Source: an uncultured Sutterella sp. (GTDB taxonomy: Bacteria; Pseudomonadota; Gammaproteobacteria; Burkholderiales; Burkholderiaceae_F). From it: a stretch of DNA of 23,677 nucleotides. The stretch is from assembly GCA_905213905.1 (NCBI GenBank), contig CAJMKD010000034.1:1-23677 (forward strand), given 5' to 3'. Both the position numbers and the translations under genes were made by a program. Below are positions 15,141 through 21,263 of this stretch, in pieces; positions within the stretch are counted from its first letter, which is position 1; each line of letters begins with the position of its first letter. The notes beneath the pieces were generated by a model. It saw only the letters and a list, made by a program, of their open reading frames with translations. It did not search any database and was not told where the DNA came from.

Positions 15141-15896
15141 ATGTCCAACGCATCAGAAAAAATCATTGCCGTCCGCATTCATGCGGGCTTCAATGCCGGC
15201 GTTTTCCTCGGCGGCCTCCTCGCGCTTACGGACCAGACGGGCGGCATGGCGGGCGCCTATCTGCGGACGCTCTTTCCGGGCATTGATGCCGACGTCCGTC
15301 TTGAGCCCGCCTCGGTGAACGGCATCGCCGGCTGGCGCGCCGGCGTTGCGACCCCGCCCGAGCATGCGCATCGGCACCCCGCCGACATCTTTGCGATGTA
15401 CGAAGCAAGCCGCCTCTCGCAATCGGCAAAAGAGAAGGCGCGCGCCGTCTGGATGACGCTTGCGGGCGCTGAAGCGAAAGTGCACAACGCACCGATCGAG
15501 CATGTGCATTTTCATGAGGTCGGGCGCCTCTCGAACATTCTCGCGATTGGGCTCTGCGCCGAATATCTGACGACGCTCTCCCCCGTGTCGATCGCAGCAA
15601 GCGCCGTTCCGATGGGCGACGGCCGCGTGCGCTGCGCGCACGGCGAAGTTCCCTACCCGGCGCCCGCGACCTTCGCCATGCTCGAAGGCGTTCCGGTGCG
15701 CCCCTTTGCGGGCGAAGGCGAAGCGATTACGCCGACAGGCCTTGCCATTCTGAAGGGCTTCGGCGCCCGCTTCGGCGGCTGGCCTAAAATGACGGTCGAG
15801 AAAACCGCCACGCTTTTCACGCCGCAGCATTTCGAAGGCGTCCCCAACGGCACGCTCTTCGCGATGGGCTCGCCCACGCCGAAAGCTCTCCAATGA
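15141..15896 (+). CDS. larC: LarC nickel insertion protein, N-terminal half only
   Basis: LarC installs nickel into the thiolated pincer in a CTP-dependent reaction. This 251-residue protein matches only the N-terminal part (LarC1): NGIAGWRAGV, HRHPADI, AGAEAKVHNAPIEHVHFHEVGRLSNI, VPMGDGRVRCAHGEVPYPAPAT and GEAITPTGLAILK. Full LarC is about 400 residues. The C-terminal CTP-binding half (LarC2), which L. plantarum joins by ribosomal frameshifting, is missing, and only 112 bases remain before larE, too few to hold it in any frame. The extreme N-terminus is also divergent: the usual SGDM is NAGVF. AAAGG (15128-15132) supports the ATG at 15141. The gene is not visibly broken, so this is a genuine short form or a decayed one. 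Confidence 0.82.
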   Translation: MSNASEKIIAVRIHAGFNAGVFLGGLLALTDQTGGMAGAYLRTLFPGIDADVRLEPASVNGIAGWRAGVATPPEHAHRHPADIFAMYEASRLSQSAKEKARAVWMTLAGAEAKVHNAPIEHVHFHEVGRLSNILAIGLCAEYLTTLSPVSIAASAVPMGDGRVRCAHGEVPYPAPATFAMLEGVPVRPFAGEGEAITPTGLAILKGFGARFGGWPKMTVEKTATLFTPQHFEGVPNGTLFAMGSPTPKALQ

Positions 15897-16008
15897 TTCG
15901 ACCGGGCGCTTTGCTTGTGTCAGAAGAAAGCCGCTGCAGCTCCGATCGCTTGAAGGCCCTGCTTTGATGCACAATAGCGGCAACCACCCTGGAGACCGGG
16001 CCCCTATC

Positions 16009-16860
16009 ATGATCACGAATCTCGCTGAAATACCGGAACTGCAGCGGCTTCAAGCCGTTTTGCGCGATGTCGCGCCTCAGAAAACCTTTGCGCTTGCCTA
16101 CTCGGGCGGCGTTGACAGCCGCTTTCTAGCCTTTGCGGCGAAGCGCCTCGGCTTCGAGCCCGTTCTCCTTCACATCATCGGTCCTCAGATTGCGCCTGAT
16201 GAGACGGCGGCTGCGCTTCATGACGCGGAAGGCATGGGCCTCGAAGCCCTCTGCGTGCCGGCATCCTCGCTTTCGATGCCGGCATTGGCCGAGGCAGGCA
16301 AGGACCGCTGCTACGTCTGCAAGCGCCATCTTTTTGAGGAGCTCATCCGCATTGCACGCGAGTCGAATCTGACGGGCGCCGTCTGCGACGGCACAAACGC
16401 CTCGGATCTCGGCATCTTCCGCCCAGGCTTCCGGGCGCTGAAGGAGCTTGGCGTGCGCTCGCCGCTCGCTGAAGCCGGCATCCAAAAGCCGCGCATTCGG
16501 GAAATCGGACGGGAAATCGGGCTGCCGCACGCCGACCAGCCAGCGCGCCCCTGCCTCCTCACGCGCTTCCCCTACGGGGTGCTGCCTTCCGGCGAAGCGC
16601 TTGCCGCCGTGGCAGACGCGGAGCTTTTCGTTTCGCAGGATCCGTTCGGCAGCAAGCTCGCCTACCGCATCCGAATGCCCGAACCCGGAAAAACGCGCCT
16701 TCACGTGAGCGCCGCGAGCCTGAGCGCTGCGGCGCCCGATGCCGAGCAGGCCAGGCGTGAACTGGAGGCGCTCAAGTCGCGCCTTGCAGAAAAATTCGGC
16801 AGCCGCCTTCCTGATCTTCAGGCAGAAGTGCTCGAAACGCTTTCGGGCTATTACGACTGA
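16009..16860 (+). CDS. larE: Pincer cofactor sulfur transferase LarE
   Basis: LarE adenylates the biscarboxylate mononucleotide and adds sulfur to make the dithiocarboxylate. The 283-residue PP-loop protein has SGGVDS (32-37), then CYVC (Cys101, Cys104) and PARPCLLTRFPYG with Cys182. Cys182 aligns with the sacrificial cysteine of L. plantarum LarE. The two further cysteines suggest the variant that holds a [4Fe-4S] cluster on three cysteines and works catalytically, but this is inference. The start at 16009 is preferred because a weak promoter-like pair (TTGAAG 15950, CAATAG 15972) would overlap the alternative starts at 15964/15967. Its GGAG is 14 bases upstream, so the start is uncertain. 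A strong terminator follows. Confidence 0.9.
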   Translation: MITNLAEIPELQRLQAVLRDVAPQKTFALAYSGGVDSRFLAFAAKRLGFEPVLLHIIGPQIAPDETAAALHDAEGMGLEALCVPASSLSMPALAEAGKDRCYVCKRHLFEELIRIARESNLTGAVCDGTNASDLGIFRPGFRALKELGVRSPLAEAGIQKPRIREIGREIGLPHADQPARPCLLTRFPYGVLPSGEALAAVADAELFVSQDPFGSKLAYRIRMPEPGKTRLHVSAASLSAAAPDAEQARRELEALKSRLAEKFGSRLPDLQAEVLETLSGYYD

Positions 16861-16899
16861 CGAAGCGCAGCGGAAGCATCCGCTTTCGCGACGCCGCCC

Positions 16900-16945
16900 G
16901 GCGCTGCTTCCGGCTTGTCGAACGTAAGCCGGGCAGCGCCTTTTT
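16900..16945 (+). terminator. Intrinsic terminator of larBCE
   Basis: GGCGCTGC (16900-16907) pairs with GCAGCGCC (16933-16940). CCGGCTT (16910-16916) pairs with AAGCCGG (16926-16932) after a 2-base bulge. TTTTT follows. The 15-bp stem makes it one of the strongest terminators in the window. Confidence 0.9.
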
Positions 16946-17082
16946 CATGACGCTTCATGGCGGCGCAGCTTCCGCCCTGGCTTCTGCTTTGGCCGCGGCT
17001 TCGCGATCTTTCTCGTGACGCTTGGAAGAAAGCGAAGCGAACGAATGGATGCGACTATCTCAAGAGGCAAAGACCGCCGCCC

Positions 17083-17112
17083 TTAAGCAAAACGCTAAAC
17101 TTTTCCTATTAC
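17083..17112 (+). promoter_or_regulatory. Candidate promoter of the creA-like gene
   Basis: TTAAGC (17083-17088) and TATTAC (17107-17112) are spaced by 18 bases in an AT-richer patch, 29 bases before the start codon. The hexamers are imperfect, so the call is tentative. The stretch 16946-17082 shows nothing else. Confidence 0.35.
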
Positions 17113-17140
17113 GTGATTCATCAGCAAGGAGATCTGCGGC

Positions 17141-17662
17141 ATGACCGCTCCCATCCCCGCCATCCGTCCGATTCATCGATTCGCCCGAATGCTCGCCCCG
17201 CTCTTTCTCGCCGCAGCCGTTGCCGGCTGCTCGGATAGCGGCGTTGCCGACGTTTCGCTCGGCATTCTCACTTTCAAGAACATCCAGCTCGACGCATTTG
17301 TTGACCCGGACATCCCCGGCGTCACCTGCCACGTTGCGAGCATCAGCTCGCCGCTGCAGCTCTCCGACCCGTCCGAAAGCTCCGTTTCGTGCCGTCAGAC
17401 AGGCGACATCACCCCTGAAATGATCGCCCGCATTGATCAAACGAAGGACGGCGAAGTCATTTTCGAAAAGTCCAAGAGCATTCTCTTCAAGACAATGAAG
17501 ATTCGGCGCATCTTCGACAAGGAGCACCAGACGCTGATGTATGTCTCTTATTCCACCAAGGAAATTTCCGGGAGCTTCAAGCACAGCCTCTCGACGGTTC
17601 CGCTTTGGGGAACTTCGGCCTACGTGAAGCCGCTCCCGCCCGCGCCAAGTGCGCCTCTCTAA
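17141..17662 (+). CDS. creA: CreA family lipoprotein
   Basis: A 173-residue protein of the CreA family, a periplasmic protein of unknown function known from the E. coli creABCD locus. Here the N-terminus is a lipoprotein signal: LFLAAAVAGCS with the lipobox cysteine at 30. The start has AAGGAG at 17127-17132. The family body is clear: VDPDIPGVTCHVAS, SSVSCRQTGDI, GEVIFEKSKSILFKTMKIRRIFD, and LMYVSYSTKEISGSFKHSLSTVPLW. Two cysteines in the mature part may form a disulfide. No creB/creC-like regulator is adjacent. It lies 20 bases upstream of the methyltransferase-HNH gene and may be cotranscribed with it. Confidence 0.85.
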   Translation: MTAPIPAIRPIHRFARMLAPLFLAAAVAGCSDSGVADVSLGILTFKNIQLDAFVDPDIPGVTCHVASISSPLQLSDPSESSVSCRQTGDITPEMIARIDQTKDGEVIFEKSKSILFKTMKIRRIFDKEHQTLMYVSYSTKEISGSFKHSLSTVPLWGTSAYVKPLPPAPSAPL

Positions 17663-17682
17663 CCAATCAACGATAAAAAGCC

Positions 17683-19605
17683 ATGCCGCCCCTGCAGCCG
17701 AAGCCGGACGATCAAAAGAGCGAAGCTGTGACGCTTGCCGCTTATGAAGCTGCAGCGCCAGAGCTCGCGGGCGCCTATGAAGCCCTCGAGACGCCGGCGC
17801 TCGCTTCGCTTTACGAACGGTGGATACCGCCCGGAAGCCGCGTCCTCGAGCTCGGCTGCGGCTCGGGGCGCGACGCAAGGTGGCTTGCCCGCCGGGGCGC
17901 ACAGGTGATCGCTACCGACGGCGCCGAGGGCATGCTTCGCGAAGCCCTTCGGCTTGCAGAACATGACGCAGGCGGCATCGCTTCGCAAACCCCCCGATTC
18001 TGCGCGCTTCGGCTCCCGACGGACATTTCGGAAAGAGCCGAACTCTTTCGCGCGCTCGCGATCGACGACAATTCTTCCGGCTTTGATGTGCTGCTTGCTG
18101 TGGCTCTCCTGCAGCATCTCTCCGATGATGCGCTTTATCGCACCGCGCTCCTCATTGATGCAGCGACGGATGAAAAAAGCGCGCTTATTCTGAGTGTTCC
18201 CGTCGACCATCCCGGCGTTGCCGGCGATGCATACGGGCGCATCTACTTTGAACGAACGCCCGAACACTACAGCGCCCTTTTCGAGCGCTTCGGCTTTGAG
18301 GAAGTCTCGCGCAGCAGCGCTCGGTCAGGCCCTGCCGGCCGAGAATGCACCTGGACCACGCTCGTCCTCTTGAAGCGCTCCGGCCGATTTGCCGCACGAA
18401 CCAACATCAACGGCCTGCTCGAATCGGATCGCAAGACGGCCACGTACAAGTTCGCCCTTTTGCGAGCGCTCTGCGACGTGAACATCACTTCGCCCGACCG
18501 CGTCCGATATCTGCGCCGCGCTGAGGCAGGGAGCGCCGTTGAATTGGCGGCGATCCCTTTTTCCCTCGTAGTGGAGCGCGTCATCGAGTACTACTGGACG
18601 ATTGAGCACGTCCGGATCAAGGGCGGCGCATTTCGGCCGGATATCCCAGCGCCCCCGCAAATTTCCGACGGCAGGTCGCTTGCTTTTGCTGCGGCGCTTC
18701 GCGAACTCATGCTTGACTACGGCGGCGATTGGCAGGCGTTTCGTCAGGATTTTTATGCCGGCAGGCTCGCCGCGAGCCTCAATGAAAAGCGCGCCCAAGC
18801 CTTCACCAAGCTCGCAGACGCCGTTGCGCTCACGCTTCGAAAAGGCCCCGTCTATTACGCAGGCAACTCTTTGGGCGAAACTGCCGGCCCCGGGAGGCAC
18901 AATCGCCTTTTCGTGGTCAACAACCTTTCGCGCCGTCATACGGCGCTTACGCCGGCCGGCCTTGCCCTTCGCTGCGGCGAGCTCATCCTGCCCGCGGATC
19001 TCTGGCGGGAGCTCAACGTCTGTGCGCCCTTTGTGCGCGACACCATTCTCCTTCGCTGGGCACAGCAGTCGCATCGCTTGAGCGTTTTAGCCGGCTTCAA
19101 ATTCACGAGCGGCGAAATTGTCGAAGCAATGCTGCCGGCGCCGGACGGCCGAGACGTCGCCATTGCGCACAACGTCTATGCAGAAGGCATCCGATCAAAG
19201 GCGACGCACTGCGTCTGGACCGGCAAAATTCTTTCAAAAAGCTTCGCCGTGGATCATCTCCTCCCTTGGTCAAGAACGCACACAAACGATCTCTGGAACC
19301 TTGTGCCGTCTTCGCCATCAGCCAATTCAAGCAAATCTGATCTTCTGCCGACAGTCGCGCTCATGGACCGCAGCGAAGACAGGATTATTGCCGCCTGGCG
19401 CCTACTTGAGCGCTCAAAGTTTCGGGACCTTTTCAGGGCGCAAGCAGAGAACGCCCTGCTCGGCCGAGAGCTGCCGCGCTCGCATTGGGAAACGCTTCTC
19501 TTTGACGCGGTAGTCCGCACGACCGACGAAGTTGCAAGGCAGTTTTCTGCCGGACGCTGGAATGGCTTGATGCCTGAAACCAACACTTCCTCGCTCTTTA
19601 CGTAA
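17683..19605 (+). CDS. SAM methyltransferase-HNH endonuclease fusion
   Basis: A 640-residue two-part protein. Residues 1-235 form a class I SAM methyltransferase: motif I VLELGCGSG (54-62), acidic ATDGAEGM, and FDVLLAVALLQHLSDD (134-149). The catalytic loop lacks the (D/N)PP(Y/F) of DNA methylases and looks like small-molecule or RNA types. A linker domain (about 250-500) starts with TATYKFALLRALCDV and has PFSLVVERVIEYYW. The C-terminus is an HNH nuclease resembling HNH_4: Cys510-V-W-T-G, Asp524-His525 in FAVDHLLPW, Asn539 in LWNLVPS, and Asn548/Lys551 in SANSSKSDLLP. HNH proteins of this kind are often found in defence loci; that role is inferred. The ATG at 17683 lacks a good ribosome site. 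No obvious partner genes flank it. Confidence 0.78.
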   Translation: MPPLQPKPDDQKSEAVTLAAYEAAAPELAGAYEALETPALASLYERWIPPGSRVLELGCGSGRDARWLARRGAQVIATDGAEGMLREALRLAEHDAGGIASQTPRFCALRLPTDISERAELFRALAIDDNSSGFDVLLAVALLQHLSDDALYRTALLIDAATDEKSALILSVPVDHPGVAGDAYGRIYFERTPEHYSALFERFGFEEVSRSSARSGPAGRECTWTTLVLLKRSGRFAARTNINGLLESDRKTATYKFALLRALCDVNITSPDRVRYLRRAEAGSAVELAAIPFSLVVERVIEYYWTIEHVRIKGGAFRPDIPAPPQISDGRSLAFAAALRELMLDYGGDWQAFRQDFYAGRLAASLNEKRAQAFTKLADAVALTLRKGPVYYAGNSLGETAGPGRHNRLFVVNNLSRRHTALTPAGLALRCGELILPADLWRELNVCAPFVRDTILLRWAQQSHRLSVLAGFKFTSGEIVEAMLPAPDGRDVAIAHNVYAEGIRSKATHCVWTGKILSKSFAVDHLLPWSRTHTNDLWNLVPSSPSANSSKSDLLPTVALMDRSEDRIIAAWRLLERSKFRDLFRAQAENALLGRELPRSHWETLLFDAVVRTTDEVARQFSAGRWNGLMPETNTSSLFT

Positions 19606-19634
19606 AAATCCGCTCTTTTCGTCCAAATTTTTGG

Positions 19635-19640
19635 TATTAT
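19635..19640 (+). promoter_or_regulatory. -10 hexamer of tRNA-Ser promoter
   Basis: TATTAT lies 27 bases upstream of tRNA-Ser, directly after the perfect inverted repeat CCAAATTTTTGG (19623-19634). No convincing -35 is visible; a CT-rich TCTTTT stretch occupies that place. Confidence 0.4.
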
Positions 19641-19667
19641 CTGCAACTCGCTCGAATGCACGAAAAC

Positions 19668-19758
19668 GGAGGTGTGGCAGAGCGGTTGAATGCACCGGTC
19701 TTGAAAACCGGCGTCGGTTAATAGCCGATCGTGAGTTCGAATCTCACCGCCTCCGCCA
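19668..19758 (+). tRNA. tRNA-Ser (anticodon TGA)
   Basis: A class II tRNA of 91 bases. The acceptor stem GGAGGTG pairs with CGCCTCC. The anticodon arm CCGGT-CTTGAAA-ACCGG has anticodon TGA. There is a long variable arm (CGTCGGTTAATAGCCGATCG), a T arm GTGAGTTCGAATCTCAC, discriminator G and an encoded CCA. It is followed at once by its own terminator. The stretch downstream is compositionally different, as often at tRNA integration sites. Confidence 0.97.
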
Positions 19759-19765
19759 AAAGGTC

Positions 19766-19797
19766 AGCCAGAAGTAATTGATGCTTCTGGCTTTTTT
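19766..19797 (+). terminator. Intrinsic terminator of tRNA-Ser
   Basis: AGCCAGAAG (19766-19774) pairs perfectly with CTTCTGGCT (19784-19792). A T run follows to 19797. It is a classic tRNA terminator only 8 bases after the CCA end. Confidence 0.92.
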
Positions 19798-19869
19798 ATT
19801 TATCTTAGCCTGCGGCTCTAGCATTTCCGCGGTACGCTTCCCAAAGCCTCCGCTTTTTATGAAAATGCG

Positions 19870-20202
19870 ATGGATGCTCTCAAGGGCTGCTGGCGCAGCC
19901 GAAAGACCTCGCGCGAAGAACCGCCGAAGGTAGACGACCAATACTGGAATCGTCTGCTCAAGTGTGATGGCGAGCTTCTCATCGCGCTGAAATTGGCTGC
20001 GCCGAGCGAGTCCGAGTCATCGGCACCGAAGAAACGCGGTCGTCCTCGCAAGGAGCTGAAACCGGTGCAGACCGAAGGTGGAACGACGCCGAAACGTCGT
20101 CCGGGCCGCCCGCGACCCCGCCCCGTCATCTACGGTCCTCCCCGTCCGCGAGGCCGCCCTCGTAAGGGAACCTCTCTAAACGGCTATAGTGGGAAGAATT
20201 GA
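19870..20202 (+). CDS. Small protein with three AT-hook motifs, possibly a gene remnant
   Basis: A 110-residue ORF. Its second half carries three AT-hook-like cores: KKRGRPRK (about 54-61), RRPGRPRPR (about 76-84) and RPRGRPRK (about 92-99). These bind the minor groove of AT-rich DNA in other proteins. The first half (DDQYWNRLLKCDGELLIALKLAAP) is not recognised. The same frame is open for 16 further codons upstream to a stop at 19819-19821, and no ribosome site precedes the ATG, so this could be the 3' remnant of a larger gene, for example a transposase. Alternatively it is a small nucleoid-type protein acting on the AT-rich DNA next to it. It lies just after tRNA-Ser and its terminator. Confidence 0.4.
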   Translation: MDALKGCWRSRKTSREEPPKVDDQYWNRLLKCDGELLIALKLAAPSESESSAPKKRGRPRKELKPVQTEGGTTPKRRPGRPRPRPVIYGPPRPRGRPRKGTSLNGYSGKN

Positions 20203-20778
20203 GGTTCTTTTACTTATTTTCAACGCAGAGTCCCGTTCATTTTGCTGCTGGAAGGAAGTTGCCTAGGCATCGGATGAAAGAGCTGCCACAAAATCCCCAC
20301 TCGTTGCAAAGCTTTCTTTAGCCACAAACCTGCTACCAGCAGCAGATCGGAGAAAACGTTTATATTTTGAGGCACAGAAACACGGAAAGCACAAGGAAGC
20401 ACTCTCAGTCTAAAATTGTATCCCTATATAGAAAAACTATATAGATATATATTCTGTATATACAGGTTGAACAGATATCATCACAGCCGGCGAGTCTGTC
20501 CCCACCCGCGACAAAAGCTGCTGCATCAGTCTAAAAGTTACGATTTTTAAAAGATACCAAAATTTAGGATTTTCAAATAAGCTATTTCGCGCACGCCAGA
20601 TCAATGGGGGCTCTCTGTCAACAAGAAAGTTTGTCGGCACGCATCTTCAGAAGCCGACAAACAAGCTTTGAGATTGGCGAGTTTCATCTGTAGACGCGTC
20701 ATTTTGCTGTTCCAGCTCTCGCTCCCTTGACAGATCATTAGGATCTCATGACTGCCAAAGCTCGGATTTGCAGGCAGA
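20203..20778. other. AT-rich gene-poor stretch with clustered palindromes
   Basis: No recognisable gene. GC is visibly lower than in the flanks. Two copies of the palindrome CTATATAG (20424-20431 and 20437-20444) and the palindrome CTGTATATACAG (20454-20465) fall within 42 bases. Minus-strand ORFs of 60-67 residues at 20220-20402, 20437-20640 and 20601-20783 have no family resemblance; the last two overlap in different frames and could be pieces of one decayed gene. Confidence 0.45.
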
Positions 20779-20870
20779 GCCAAATTCGGTCATAAATTTC
20801 CGCCAAATGCGGTAATGAATTTTGGCCAAACACGGTTATAAAAGTTGGCCAAATGAGGAAGTGACATCTT
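20779..20870 (+). repeat. Four tandem 23-bp repeats
   Basis: Four contiguous units of exactly 23 bases start at 20779, 20802, 20825 and 20848. Each begins GCCAAA and the first three have CGGT at positions 9-12, followed by an AT-rich half. The fourth is diverged. The spacing of about two helical turns suits a protein array, as in plasmid iterons or the multiple transposase sites at IS21-family ends. On the minus strand the array begins TGTCACTTCC at 20866, compatible with an IS end starting TGT. No Rep or transposase gene is visible. Confidence 0.75.
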
Positions 20871-21084
20871 TTGGATCGATTTTAAGTTTATCTTTCTGTC
20901 ATCAGGTCACAAAATCGCTTATTTTCGAAATACTCCTTTTTCTCATCAAGCATGGGTAAACATTTATTCCGACGAATGTAGCCAGCGGTCAGTGCTGCGC
21001 TCAGCCGTGCAATTAAGAAAAAAAGGGGAAGGTTGCCCTCCCCCAGCACTATGGTGCCTGCCTGTTCTTGCGTAGCAGTCCCAG

Positions 21085-21150
21085 TTTGACCCACACTCGC
21101 GGTCAAGAAACTGTTCGACCGGTCAGCTTGGCCCACACTTTGGCCCACAC
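21085..21150 (+). repeat. TTTGGCCCACAC repeats
   Basis: Two adjacent 12-base units, CTTGGCCCACAC (21127-21138) and TTTGGCCCACAC (21139-21150), and a third variant TTTGACCCACAC at 21085-21096. These share the TTTGGCC core with the 23-bp array. They may be transposase or replication-protein sites of a lost element. Confidence 0.6.
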
Positions 21151-21170
21151 CGAACCTGAACAGGGTGCGA

Positions 21171-21241
21171 CGCGAGAGTGACATTCATGAAAGAGGCAGT
21201 CGGAATGTTTGCCGAAATATCAACGGGATGTGACTCTCGCG
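21171..21241. repeat. Long inverted repeat downstream of the dipeptidase gene
   Basis: Arms of 14 bases (21171-21184 and 21228-21241, core CGCGAGAGT/ACTCTCGCG, one mismatch) are separated by 43 bases. The right arm is followed by two direct GCGTTAC copies. No T run follows on the minus strand, so termination of the dipeptidase transcript by it is doubtful. It may mark the right border of the foreign stretch. The rest of 20871-21263 shows no supported gene. Confidence 0.55.
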
Positions 21242-21263
21242 TTACTGTTGCGTTACGCTGAAA

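Noticed and set aside
15897..16008. LarC2 joined to LarC by ribosomal frameshift
   Set aside because: Only 112 bases separate larC from larE, far too short for the missing C-terminal half in any frame.
20454..20465. LexA (SOS) box
   Set aside because: CTGT and ACAG are separated by 4 bases, not the 8 of the LexA consensus, and no gene start lies properly downstream.
20779..20870. CRISPR array
   Set aside because: Units are contiguous with no unique spacers, are diverged, and no cas gene is present.
20888..21184. Minus-strand 98-residue ORF
   Set aside because: It crosses both a repeat array and the left arm of an inverted repeat, has no family features, and is more likely chance or debris.
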